From an uncultured Pelagibacteraceae bacterium (GTDB taxonomy: Bacteria; Pseudomonadota; Alphaproteobacteria; Pelagibacterales; Pelagibacteraceae), in NCBI GenBank assembly GCA_902559635.1, contig CACEIY010000010.1, forward strand, positions 1-35,081: a stretch of 35,081 bases of DNA, given 5' to 3'. The notes under the pieces were generated by a model, which was given only the letters and a program-made list of their open reading frames with translations, was not told the DNA's origin and did not search any database. Positions 23,701-31,520 of this stretch are shown piece by piece. The position numbers and the translations under genes are program-made. Numbering within the stretch: position 1 is the first letter of the stretch; each line of letters begins with the position of its first letter.

Positions 23701-23723
23701 AAAATGTAACGAATTTGTTACAT
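23701..23723 (-). terminator. Hairpin terminator after cysK (or operator)
   Basis: ATGTAAC (23704-23710) and GTTACAT (23717-23723) form a perfect inverted repeat around six bases. On the minus strand the hairpin ends in a T run (23704-23700), as for a rho-independent terminator of cysK. The stem is short and AT-rich, so termination may be partial. The same half-site occurs near the pseudoazurin gene, so a protein-binding role is also possible. Confidence 0.5.
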
Positions 23724-23738
23724 GACAGCTATGCGATA

Positions 23739-24740
23739 TTATAGCCAGTTAGGAATAGGTAGTTTTTTTTCTTTTAAAAATGATTTGTTGAACATCTTAG
23801 AGTTGTATTTGTCTGACTTGTCACAAAGTATAGTTACTATAGTTTTTCCAGGACCTAATTCTTTTCCAAGTCTTATTGCTCCTGCAATATTAATTCCACA
23901 ACTTGTGCCTAAACTTAAACCCTCATTTTCTATTAAATCATAAAGAATAGGTAAAGCTTCATGATCGTCAATTGAAAAAGCATCATCAATTTTTGCATTT
24001 TGAAAATTTTTAGTAACTCTACTTGAGCCGATCCCTTCAGTAATTGAATTTCCTTCTGATTTTAATTCACCGTTCTTTATATAATTATAAAGAGCCGAAC
24101 CTTTTGGATCAGATAAATAAATTTTAATATCTTTATTTTTCTCCTTAAGAGCATTACTAACTCCTGAAATAGTTCCTCCTGTTCCAGAAGAACAAACAAA
24201 ACCATCGACTTTACCTTCAGTCTGTTCCCAAATTTCAGGACCTGTTGTTTGATAGTGACCTTTAGCATTAGCAATATTATCAAATTGATTAGCCCAGACG
24301 ACACCTTTATTATTTGTGTTTTTCAATTCTTCAGCGAGTCTTTGAGCAACTTTTACATAATTACCTTCATCTTTATAAGGTTTAGGGGCGACTAATCTTA
24401 ATTCTGCTCCGATATTTCTTAAAGTGTCTTTTTTTTCTTTAGTTTGATTGTCATTCATTACAATAATAGTTTTGTATCCAAGTGAGTTTCCTAAAAGACA
24501 TAATCCAATTCCTGTGTTACCTGCTGTTCCTTCAACAATTATCCCTCCTTCAGAAATCAATTTTTTTTCTTGTGCATCTTTTACAAGAGCTAAAGCAGCT
24601 CTATCTTTTACAGATCCGCCTGGATTAAGATATTCAGCTTTTCCATAAATATTACATCCAGTAATCTCTGATGCAGCTCTTAACTTAATTAAAGGAGTAT
24701 TACCAATTGAGTCGATAAAATTATTTTTAGTATTTATCAT
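23739..24740 (-). CDS. cysK: Cysteine synthase A
   Basis: This 333-residue PLP enzyme converts O-acetylserine plus sulfide to cysteine. The PLP lysine is K45 in PGGSVKDRAA. The substrate loop is EGTAGNTGIG, the phosphate-binding loop SSGTGGTISGVS, and TSCGINIAGA lies near the C terminus. The tail (FLKEKKLPIPNWL) is of the longer type I recall from alphaproteobacterial CysK. It follows cysE by 2 nt, the usual paired arrangement that also allows the CysE-CysK complex to form. It depends on an outside source of sulfide if sulfate reduction is absent, as reported for SAR11. Confidence 0.93.
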   Translation of the reverse strand: MINTKNNFIDSIGNTPLIKLRAASEITGCNIYGKAEYLNPGGSVKDRAALALVKDAQEKKLISEGGIIVEGTAGNTGIGLCLLGNSLGYKTIIVMNDNQTKEKKDTLRNIGAELRLVAPKPYKDEGNYVKVAQRLAEELKNTNNKGVVWANQFDNIANAKGHYQTTGPEIWEQTEGKVDGFVCSSGTGGTISGVSNALKEKNKDIKIYLSDPKGSALYNYIKNGELKSEGNSITEGIGSSRVTKNFQNAKIDDAFSIDDHEALPILYDLIENEGLSLGTSCGINIAGAIRLGKELGPGKTIVTILCDKSDKYNSKMFNKSFLKEKKLPIPNWL

Positions 24741-24742
24741 TA

Positions 24743-25309
24743 CTATTTGTCCTCGTCTGTAACCGCATAAGGCTTAAATCCTTTAGTAGCATCTCCAACT
24801 TTTTTTGCAGGAATTCCTGCCATTACAGATTTTTCAGGTACATCTTTTGTTACAACTGAATTTGATCCTATTAATGAATTTTTACCTATTGTTATAGGAC
24901 CTAATATTTGAGCTCCAGATCCTACAACAACATTATCTTCTAATGTTGGATGTCTTTTCATATCTCTTTGTTGATTAGAATTAATACTAGGCGATACTCC
25001 ACCCAAAGTAACGTTGTGATATATAGTTACATTATTTCCAATCTCAGAAGTTTCACCAATAACAACCCCCATACCGTGGTCGATGAAAAAATTTTTTCCA
25101 ATTTTTGCTTTAGGATGAATTTCTATCCCGGTTAAAAATCTTGAGAATTGAGATATTATTCTAGCGATTAAATCAAATTTTGCTAAAGAGAAGAAATTAG
25201 CAATCTTATAAAAAAAAATAGCTTTCACACCAGGATAAGTTAAAATTAAACTTATCTTAGATTTTGCCGCAGGATCTCTGTCAATTATAGATTGCAAATA
25301 ATCGTTCAT
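24743..25309 (-). CDS. cysE: Serine O-acetyltransferase
   Basis: This 188-residue protein has the left-handed beta-helix of hexapeptide acetyltransferases. [19 protein letters not shown] carries the catalytic His and IYHNVTLGG follows. [20 protein letters not shown] and [10 protein letters not shown] complete the coils. The N-terminal helical domain is much shorter than in E. coli CysE (273 residues), which is a common short form. It makes O-acetylserine for CysK, encoded 2 nt downstream. It is transcribed divergently from the VOC gene, with 72 bp between starts. Confidence 0.93.
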   Translation of the reverse strand: MNDYLQSIIDRDPAAKSKISLILTYPGVKAIFFYKIANFFSLAKFDLIARIISQFSRFLTGIEIHPKAKIGKNFFIDHGMGVVIGETSEIGNNVTIYHNVTLGGVSPSINSNQQRDMKRHPTLEDNVVVGSGAQILGPITIGKNSLIGSNSVVTKDVPEKSVMAGIPAKKVGDATKGFKPYAVTDEDK

Positions 25310-25322
25310 AATATTTGATATC

Positions 25323-25352
25323 TTGATATAAAAATTATGTCAGTTATATAAT
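25323..25352 (+). promoter_or_regulatory. Sigma-70 promoter for the VOC/LysE genes
   Basis: TTGATA (25323-25328), an 18-base spacer and TATAAT (25347-25352) form one of the best promoters in the window. A start near 25359 would give a leader of about 23 nt with AAGGAG at 25371-25376 before the ATG. Confidence 0.65.
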
Positions 25353-25381
25353 TACTAAATTAAGAATTAAAAGGAGATATT

Positions 25382-25792
25382 ATGTACAAAAATACCAACT
25401 GTTTTCACCTAGCAATTCCTTGCGGAGACTTAGAAATAGCAAAAAAATTTTATAGTGAGACTTTAGGCTGTCGTCTTGATAATTCTGCTCAAGAATGGGC
25501 TGATGTTGATTTTTGGGGAAATGAATTAACACTTCATGCTAGTGAACATAAATTAGATAACGAAAGACATGATGTCGATATGGGAAATGTTTCAGTACCT
25601 CATTTTGGTGTTCACTTATCAAGAAAAGATTTTGATACTTTAAAAAATAGATTAAAAGAAAAAGGCGCTAAATACTATGATGAACCTTATTTAAGATTTA
25701 AAGGCACAAAGTATGAGCAAGAAACTTTCTTTGTTAAAGATCCAAACGAAAATATATTAGAAATTAAAACATTAACAGCTAACTCAGAATAG
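25382..25792 (+). CDS. VOC/glyoxalase-family protein
   Basis: This 136-residue protein shows a VOC superfamily pattern. It opens CFHLAIPCGDLEIAKKFYSE, a betaalpha unit with a metal-type His. HFGVHLSRKDFDTLKNRLKE in the middle and FVKDPNENILEIKTL at the C terminus carry a further His and Glu. Members are metal-dependent lyases, dioxygenases or binding proteins. A strong promoter and AAGGAG site lie upstream. The next gene, a LysE-type exporter, follows 15 nt later. No specific substrate can be given. Confidence 0.87.
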   Translation: MYKNTNCFHLAIPCGDLEIAKKFYSETLGCRLDNSAQEWADVDFWGNELTLHASEHKLDNERHDVDMGNVSVPHFGVHLSRKDFDTLKNRLKEKGAKYYDEPYLRFKGTKYEQETFFVKDPNENILEIKTLTANSE

Positions 25793-25807
25793 TTTCATCT
25801 AAATTAG

Positions 25808-26437
25808 ATGGAATTCCTAATTCTAGGTTTTTTTACTGGTTTAAGTTTAATTTTAGCTATAGGGGCTCAAAATATATTTGTAATAGAGCAGGGTTTAAAA
25901 AAACAGTATATACTTTTAGTTTGTTTAATATGTTCTATATCTGATTTAATCTTAATTTTTTTAGGCATTTTTTTATTTGAATATTTTAAGGGTTATTTTA
26001 CTGATAATATAGAATTAATTTTAAATACATTATTACTTATTTTTTTAATTTATTTTATAGTTAATAAATTTAAGTCAAGACATCATCAAGCTAATCTAGA
26101 TTTTGATAAAAAAAAATCATCATTAAGAAATGTAATATTCAAAACATTAGCATTTACTTATTTAAACCCTCATGTTTATTCAGATACCGTTTTTTTTCTT
26201 GGAAATTTTTCAAAAAATTTTTTTATAACACATAAGTATTTATTTGGTTTAGGTGCATCAATAGCTTCTTTTATATTTTTTTTTGCTTTGGGTTATTTGT
26301 CTAAATTTTTATCAAAATATTCAAATAATGTAAAAACTTGGGATGCAATTAATACTTTTATTATAATGTTTATGGGATCTTTAGCTTTATATATTTTAAT
26401 AGAAATTTTCTTTAATATTAGAAACTATTTTTATTAA
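25808..26437 (+). CDS. LysE/ArgO-family amino-acid exporter
   Basis: This 209-residue protein has about six helices and LysE-family signatures. GFFTGLSLILAIGAQNIFVI near the N terminus contains the conserved GxQN. LAFTYLNPHVYSDTVFFLG in the middle has the Asn-Pro-His of ArgO/LysE proteins. These permeases export lysine, arginine or analogues across the inner membrane. It is probably co-transcribed with the VOC gene. The NPHVY form favours ArgO-type basic amino acids, but this is inference. Confidence 0.87.
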   Translation: MEFLILGFFTGLSLILAIGAQNIFVIEQGLKKQYILLVCLICSISDLILIFLGIFLFEYFKGYFTDNIELILNTLLLIFLIYFIVNKFKSRHHQANLDFDKKKSSLRNVIFKTLAFTYLNPHVYSDTVFFLGNFSKNFFITHKYLFGLGASIASFIFFFALGYLSKFLSKYSNNVKTWDAINTFIIMFMGSLALYILIEIFFNIRNYFY

Positions 26438-26494
26438 AGACTTTGTGTGGCAAGTTGTTGCACCATTCTTGTCTTGTTAAAAAAAACTAATTAC

Positions 26495-26504
26495 TTACAT
26501 GTAA
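26495..26504. promoter_or_regulatory. Palindrome upstream of pseudoazurin
   Basis: TTACATGTAA is a perfect 10-bp palindrome 45 nt upstream of the pseudoazurin ATG. Its arm, extended to ATGTAAC, recurs as both arms of the repeat at 23704-23723. It could be an operator. AT-rich sequence makes chance occurrence quite possible. Confidence 0.3.
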
Positions 26505-26548
26505 CATATTAAATTTAAATTATCCCCAAGAAAGGACTAAATTACAAA

Positions 26549-26986
26549 ATGAATAAAAGTTTAATTAAAATATTAACATCATTTTTTTTGATTATATTTG
26601 CTAGCAACTCTATGGCAGCAGATGAAACAATTGAAATGCTTAATAAATCAGGGAATGAAATAATGGTTTACTCTAAAAAAGTTGTAAGAGTAGATGTTGG
26701 AGAGACTGTATTTTGGAAAGCTACTGATAAAGGACATAATGTTGAGTTCATAAAAGGTGGAGTTCCTGAAGGCGTTGATAAGTTTAAATCAAAATTTAAT
26801 CAAGATACTGAATATACATTCACTGTACCTGGAATTTACGCTTATTGGTGCACACCTCATAAAAATATGGGAATGATTGGATTTGTAGTAGTTGGTGGAG
26901 ATAAATCTAATTTAGAAAATATTAAAAAAATAAGATTTTCTGCTAAATCAAAAAAAATAGCCCCAGATTTAATAAATTCTTTATAA
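26549..26986 (+). CDS. Pseudoazurin-type blue copper protein
   Basis: This 145-residue protein has a signal peptide (cleavage near MAA-D, residue 24) and one cupredoxin domain. Type 1 copper ligands are all visible: H63 in KGHNVEF, and C101, H104 and M109 in YWCTPHKNMGMIGF. The Cys+3 His and Cys+8 Met spacing is that of pseudoazurin. It would shuttle electrons in the periplasm, for instance to a terminal oxidase, possibly replacing cytochrome c. About 20 charged residues follow the copper domain. It has its own upstream region and a strong hairpin downstream. Confidence 0.92.
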   Translation: MNKSLIKILTSFFLIIFASNSMAADETIEMLNKSGNEIMVYSKKVVRVDVGETVFWKATDKGHNVEFIKGGVPEGVDKFKSKFNQDTEYTFTVPGIYAYWCTPHKNMGMIGFVVVGGDKSNLENIKKIRFSAKSKKIAPDLINSL

Positions 26987-26998
26987 TAAAATAAATTA

Positions 26999-27024
26999 TT
27001 AAGGCCGCTTTAGAGTGGCCTTAA
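26999..27024. terminator. Bidirectional terminator overlapping the HpsN-like stop codon
   Basis: TTAAGGCC (26999-27006) pairs with GGCCTTAA (27017-27024) around a ten-base loop, in the 3' gap between pseudoazurin and the convergent dehydrogenase. The stop codon of the dehydrogenase (27021-27023) lies within the stem. T-rich tracts flank both sides. Confidence 0.8.
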
Positions 27025-28307
27025 TTTGAAAACCCATATTTTCTTAATCTTACATCTCCAGTTCTAGCATGAGCTTCCATGCCCTCATATCTGGAAATTC
27101 TAGCTGCAGCAGCTCCGACTTCCTTTGTAGATTCTTTTGTCATTCTCTGAAAACTTAATGTTTTGATAAACTTACCAACAAAAAGACCTCCAGTATATTT
27201 ACCTGCACCTTTTGTAGGTAAAATATGATTTGTTCCTGAACATTTATCTCCATAAGCAACAGTTGTTTCTTCTCCAATAAATAATGAACCATAATTTTTT
27301 AATCTTTTATGAAACCAATTAAGATTTTTAGTTTGAACCTCTAAATGTTCTGGAGCATATTCATCACTAATTTTTGCAATTTCTTCATCTGTATCACACA
27401 GAATTACTTCTCCGTAATTTTTCCATGCTGCTTCTGAGTTTTCTCTTGGTAATTTCGGTAAATCAGCGATTAATTCAGGAACTCTTTTCATAACATAATC
27501 AGCAATTTTTTTACTTGTAGTAAAAAGCCATGCTGGTGAATTATATCCATGTTCTGCTTGACCTACTAAATCATAAGCTACCATTTCAGGATCAGCAGTT
27601 TCATCAGCTATTACTGCTATTTCTGTTGGCCCTGCAAATAAATCTATACCAACTTTTCCAAACAATATTCTTTTAGCTTCAGCTACATATTGATTTCCTG
27701 GACCTACCAAAATATCTGCTGGAGCATTTCCAAATAGTCCATTTGTCATTGCAGCTATAGCTTGAACCCCACCTAAATTCATTATCACATCTGCACCACA
27801 TAAGTCAGCAGTATAAACAATTGATGGATGAACTCCTATTTCTGGTTTGGGTGAACTACAAACTAAAATATTTTTTACTCCAGCGACTTTAGCGGTAGTT
27901 ACACTCATAACTGCTGAAGCTATATGTGCATATCTTCCAGCAGGAACATAACATCCAGCAGTATTAACTGGAATTAATTTTTGACCAGCAAATAAGCCAT
28001 CAGATAGCTCAACTTCAAAATCTTGACCATAATTTTTTAATTGTGCTTCAGCAAATTTTCTAACTCTTTCATGAGAAAAACTTATGTCGTCTTTAGTTTT
28101 TTGATCTAAATTTTTTTTTATTTTTTCAATTTTTTCTTTTGAAACTATTACATCACCTTCATATTTATCAAATTTTTTTGAAAGTTCTTTACATCCTTCT
28201 TCTTTAGTTTTTTCTATATCCTTTAAAATACCTTCAACTATTTCTCTTGTTTTAGAATCATCAGTAGAAGATGTTTTTGGAGATTTTTTTAAATATTGTA
28301 TAGCCAT
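27021..28307 (-). CDS. HpsN-like (histidinol-dehydrogenase family) sulfopropanediol-type dehydrogenase
   Basis: This protein (428 residues from ATG 28307) belongs to the zinc- and NAD-dependent histidinol dehydrogenase superfamily. Sequence details resemble HpsN rather than biosynthetic HisD: an N-terminal YLKKSPKT, CYVPAGRYAHIASAVMS, VGQAEHGYNSPAWLFTTS, ETTVAYGDKCSGTNHILPT and EGMEAHARTGDVRLRKYG. HpsN oxidises (R)-2,3-dihydroxypropane-1-sulfonate to sulfolactate. A TTG at 28358 would add 17 residues; I prefer ATG 28307 because homologues start near that point. It follows a phosphotransacetylase gene and faces a BASS transporter. Substrate identity rests on resemblance only. No his neighbours support a HisD role. 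Confidence 0.78.
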   Translation of the reverse strand: MAIQYLKKSPKTSSTDDSKTREIVEGILKDIEKTKEEGCKELSKKFDKYEGDVIVSKEKIEKIKKNLDQKTKDDISFSHERVRKFAEAQLKNYGQDFEVELSDGLFAGQKLIPVNTAGCYVPAGRYAHIASAVMSVTTAKVAGVKNILVCSSPKPEIGVHPSIVYTADLCGADVIMNLGGVQAIAAMTNGLFGNAPADILVGPGNQYVAEAKRILFGKVGIDLFAGPTEIAVIADETADPEMVAYDLVGQAEHGYNSPAWLFTTSKKIADYVMKRVPELIADLPKLPRENSEAAWKNYGEVILCDTDEEIAKISDEYAPEHLEVQTKNLNWFHKRLKNYGSLFIGEETTVAYGDKCSGTNHILPTKGAGKYTGGLFVGKFIKTLSFQRMTKESTKEVGAAAARISRYEGMEAHARTGDVRLRKYGFSN

Positions 28308-28373
28308 CGATTGTTTTTTTGAGCATCCTTTATTAAAGTATAAAAGCTTTTTATTCAATTAATTAAATTAATA

Positions 28374-29285
28374 TTAATCTAATGCAACTACAGCAGCTGC
28401 AATAGAAGCTAGTCTTGCTTGAGCTTCATCAGATCTACTTGTAATTACAACTGGAACTTTTCCACCTATAACTACTCCTGCTGCACAGGCTCCCATAAAG
28501 TAAATCATCATTTTTACTAAAGCGTTACCAGCCTCAACATTTGGAACTAGTAATACATCTGCTTCACCTGCCACAGCATTTTTGATTCCTTTTATAATCG
28601 CTGATTTTTTCGAAATGCTGTTATCAAACGCTAATGGACCAAATACATCAGCATCTAAATTTTCTTTTTGAGCCAATTTTGTAATTTCAGCAGCCTCTAA
28701 TGAGCTAGGCACACTCTCTAAAACTTCTTCAGTAGCTGATAAAACAGATACTTTTGGTCTTGAAATTCCTATTCTATTAGAAAAATTTATAACATTTTTA
28801 AGGATATGCATTTTAGTTTTTATATTTGGCATAACGTTTAAAGCACCATCTGTGATAATTAATGGATCATCATTTTTATCAATAGTCATATGCCAAATAT
28901 GACTTAATCTTGATTTTCCCAATAGATTATATTCGCGTTTTAAAACTTCTTTCATAAGGACGTCAGTATGTATATGCCCTTTAACAATTATTTTTACTTT
29001 ATCTTCACTAGCAAGTTTAGCAGCAATTTTAGCTGTGTTGTTTTCAACAGGTTCATCCAAAATTTCATATTGTGAAATATCCCATTTTAAATTTTCAGCA
29101 CATTTTAATATTTCATGCTTGTTTCCAATAAAAATTGGTTCTATTAAATTTTCATTAACAGAATCCTGAACTGATAGCATTGGCAAGGGTTTTCCTGCAT
29201 TAACAATAGCAACCTTTACTCTTTTTTTTTTATGTGCGCTATTTAATAGATTATTTGGGCAAACAATTTCTTTATTTGAGAGCAT
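28374..29285 (-). CDS. Phosphate acetyl/butyryltransferase-family protein
   Basis: This 303-residue protein matches the short phosphotransacetylase/phosphotransbutyrylase type, which is a single catalytic domain. Recognisable parts are KVAIVNAGKPLPMLSV, IIVKGHIHTDVLMKEV, DGALNVMPN, DVFGPLAFDNSIS and KVPVVITSRSDEAQARLASI. It interconverts acyl phosphate and acyl-CoA in the cytosol. In sulfonate pathways a Pta recovers acetyl-CoA from the acetyl phosphate made by sulfoacetaldehyde acetyltransferase, which would suit the HpsN-like gene downstream. No such acetyltransferase or acetate kinase is in the window. It lies upstream of the dehydrogenase in one transcript. Confidence 0.85.
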   Translation of the reverse strand: MLSNKEIVCPNNLLNSAHKKKRVKVAIVNAGKPLPMLSVQDSVNENLIEPIFIGNKHEILKCAENLKWDISQYEILDEPVENNTAKIAAKLASEDKVKIIVKGHIHTDVLMKEVLKREYNLLGKSRLSHIWHMTIDKNDDPLIITDGALNVMPNIKTKMHILKNVINFSNRIGISRPKVSVLSATEEVLESVPSSLEAAEITKLAQKENLDADVFGPLAFDNSISKKSAIIKGIKNAVAGEADVLLVPNVEAGNALVKMMIYFMGACAAGVVIGGKVPVVITSRSDEAQARLASIAAAVVALD

Positions 29286-29296
29286 TAGTTACAATT

Positions 29297-29314
29297 ATAT
29301 TAAAAATTTAATAT
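29297..29314. promoter_or_regulatory. AT-rich palindrome between divergent transporter and Pta genes
   Basis: ATATTAAA (29297-29304) and TTTAATAT (29307-29314) are exact reverse complements around two bases. They sit in the 84-bp divergent gap between pta-like and BASS genes. It might be an operator for coordinated control. Its lack of G and C makes chance quite likely. Confidence 0.3.
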
Positions 29315-29369
29315 GTATATAGAAATAATTTAAAAGGTTTTATATAGTTCATTTAACAGAGAGAAGATT

Positions 29370-30221
29370 ATGGAAATTGTAACTAAGATAGCACCAATCA
29401 TACTTGCTTTAATAATGCTGGGTTTGGGTTTAGGTTTGAAGGTTCAAGATTTCACAAGAGTATTAAAAAATCCTAAAGATTTTATAATTGGTTTTATTTC
29501 TCAGTTAATAATTCTTCCTATAGTTGCTTACTTATTAATTATCATTTTAAAATCTCCACCTGAAATAGCAATAGGAGTTATGATTATTGCAGCAGCACCA
29601 GGAGGAGTTACATCAAATATATTAACTAAGTTTGCTGATGGAGATGTTGCGTTATCAATTTCTTTGACAGCCATAATTAGTCTAATAAGCATTATAACAG
29701 TTCCATTAATTGTTTTTACTTCTGCTGATTTATTTGGAATAACAAATATTTCTGAAAACATTTCAATAATTAGTATCGCTCTTAAAATGGTATTAGTTGT
29801 GACGATACCAGTTATTTTAGGAATGATTATAAGAAAATATGCAGATAATTTTTTATCTTCAAAAGTTGAAATATTTAATAAGATCAATGTATTATTCTTC
29901 ATAATATTTTTTATAGCTGCATTTTATGAAGAAAAAGAAAATATTATAAGTTTTATAACTCAAGCAGGTCTAATTACATTAATGTTAAATGTAACAATGA
30001 TGATTATTGCATATTTTCTTGCTAAAACTTTTGTCGCGGGGGTTAAACAACAAAGGTGTATTGCTTTAGAATGTGGATTGCAAAATGGTACTTTAGCAAT
30101 ATTTGTATCTACGCAAATATTTGGTGACAATATATTATATGCTATACCTACAGGTGCTTATGCGCTTATTATGTATATAACTGGCTTTATATTTATATAT
30201 ATTTTAAGAAAATCTAATTAG
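29370..30221 (+). CDS. BASS-family (bile acid:sodium symporter-like) transporter
   Basis: This 283-residue protein has about nine to ten helices and the BASS signatures: AAAPGGVTSNILTKFADGD near residue 73, the crossing helix with sodium-site residues, and ALECGLQNGTLAIF near residue 235. Bacterial members take up organic anions with sodium. It is divergent from the Pta/HpsN-like pair and convergent with the double-HTH regulator, overlapping it by 8 nt. This suggests uptake of the compound those enzymes consume. A GAGAGAAG leader precedes the ATG. Confidence 0.88.
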   Translation: MEIVTKIAPIILALIMLGLGLGLKVQDFTRVLKNPKDFIIGFISQLIILPIVAYLLIIILKSPPEIAIGVMIIAAAPGGVTSNILTKFADGDVALSISLTAIISLISIITVPLIVFTSADLFGITNISENISIISIALKMVLVVTIPVILGMIIRKYADNFLSSKVEIFNKINVLFFIIFFIAAFYEEKENIISFITQAGLITLMLNVTMMIIAYFLAKTFVAGVKQQRCIALECGLQNGTLAIFVSTQIFGDNILYAIPTGAYALIMYITGFIFIYILRKSN

Positions 30222-31191
30222 AATTTATAACTTTGATTTTGTTAAAAACTCTGTAAATAAAATTACTTAAACTAAGCATATTTTTTTCTTGTAAATTTGT
30301 GCTCCTTTTAAAAGCACTACCTTTAATATCTACCGATATTAATTTTTTTTCATTTATTTTTAGATAATTATTATTTATTAAATATTTCACTTTTCTAACG
30401 ACGGTAGGTCGTGGAATGCCAGTAATCTCAGAAATAGACATTGCATTCAAACCAACATTATCAGCATTCATGGCTAATTTTTGAAAAGTTTTTAAATTTA
30501 AATCTTTAATTCTAAAATTTTTATTATCTGTTGCGTTAAGCATAACCAGAAATCCAACACAGAAAGTCTCCAAATCTTTAACTTCAGTTCTCCATCGATT
30601 AGTAAAAATGAATATAAACTTATTAAATTGATACCAGCAAAATGTATAATTTTCTTTAAGTGAACTTGTAATTTCATTAATTTCAAAAGTTTTACTTATC
30701 TCATTTTCTGCTTTTAATATTATATTAAAATTGTAAAGCAAGGAGCTTACTTCGTTTAATGTTGTCATTCTATTAATACTCGGAAAATATTTTGATATAA
30801 CAGTTCTATCTATAAAAATTTTTTTTTTTAATTTTTTGATTACACCTTTTTTTTCAATTTCATATACTTTTCTTCTAACACTTTCTTTTGGTATTTGTAG
30901 ATCTTTTGAAATATCACTAATATTAATTTTTTCTATTTCGAGAGTTTTTTCTTTAAAAAAAGTGTCAAAATCTAATACTATTGCGTGTCTTCTAAAAAAT
31001 ATGAAATCTTTATTAATAAGATAAACTACAATTAGATATTTATCGATATCTTCAAAAACATGATAAGCTCGTATAAGCCAATTGCTAATTAGCTTATAAT
31101 AACTAGGCGCTAGTTTACTAAAATTCTTGCTAATAATTTTGAAAATTTTATTTTCATCAATTTGGGAAGATATGCTTGGTATAGATTTCAT
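30214..31191 (-). CDS. Putative regulator with two winged-helix-type HTH motifs
   Basis: I do not recognise a named family for this roughly 325-residue protein. Two segments look like winged-helix DNA-binding motifs of one type: ISDISKDLQIPKESVRRKV at about 92-110, and MSISEITGIPRPTVVRKV at about 251-268. Each is followed by a short wing (KKGVIKKLKKK and NNNYLKINEKK). The matching IPxxxVxRKV recognition helices suggest an internal duplication. No sensor domain is obvious. I chose ATG 31191; a TTG at 31209 is possible. It is convergent with the BASS transporter and may control that locus (inference). Confidence 0.72.
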   Translation of the reverse strand: MKSIPSISSQIDENKIFKIISKNFSKLAPSYYKLISNWLIRAYHVFEDIDKYLIVVYLINKDFIFFRRHAIVLDFDTFFKEKTLEIEKINISDISKDLQIPKESVRRKVYEIEKKGVIKKLKKKIFIDRTVISKYFPSINRMTTLNEVSSLLYNFNIILKAENEISKTFEINEITSSLKENYTFCWYQFNKFIFIFTNRWRTEVKDLETFCVGFLVMLNATDNKNFRIKDLNLKTFQKLAMNADNVGLNAMSISEITGIPRPTVVRKVKYLINNNYLKINEKKLISVDIKGSAFKRSTNLQEKNMLSLSNFIYRVFNKIKVINSN

Positions 31192-31293
31192 ATTATTTAA
31201 AAAACCCAATTTGAACTATAGATTAATAAAAATCAACCCATTTTGGACAATTGAAATGTTTAATATTTTTATCTTTCGTGTTTAAATAAATTT

Positions 31294-31491
31294 GTGAGTA
31301 CTGAAAGCTTAAATAGAACATCTAATGTTGTGGAGAACCCCTCTCAAAGAATTGAGACTCCAAGAAGGGTAAACGTGGATGTTCTAAAGCAAAAACTTTT
31401 AGAAGAAAGTAAGAAAGAAAAAAAGAAAAGAATGATAATTCTTTATACATTTTTAGCTTCTTTAGGTGTTCTGACGATTTTAACTTATTAA
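31294..31491 (+). CDS. Small tail-anchored membrane protein
   Basis: This 65-residue frame starts at GTG 31294. The first half is polar; then comes a basic stretch (EESKKEKKKRM) and a single C-terminal hydrophobic helix (IILYTFLASLGVLTILTY). That is a plausible tail-anchored inner-membrane protein. A hairpin with a T run follows directly, supporting a real transcript. No family is recognised and no strong ribosome site is seen. Confidence 0.5.
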   Translation: MSTESLNRTSNVVENPSQRIETPRRVNVDVLKQKLLEESKKEKKKRMIILYTFLASLGVLTILTY

Positions 31492-31498
31492 GTTTTCC

Positions 31499-31520
31499 AA
31501 TAGTAAAAACTATTTTTTTT
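31499..31520 (+). terminator. Rho-independent terminator
   Basis: AATAGT (31499-31504) and ACTATT (31509-31514) form a six-base-pair stem with an AAAA loop, followed by TTTTTT (31515-31520). It ends the small membrane protein gene on the plus strand and overlaps the stop codon of the convergent gene at 31510. Confidence 0.6.

Noticed and set aside
27021..28358. Calling the gene hisD for histidine biosynthesis
   Set aside because: The sequence details match HpsN-type proteins, the neighbours are Pta and a BASS transporter, and no histidine genes adjoin. The hisN-like gene is 6 kb away and on the other strand.
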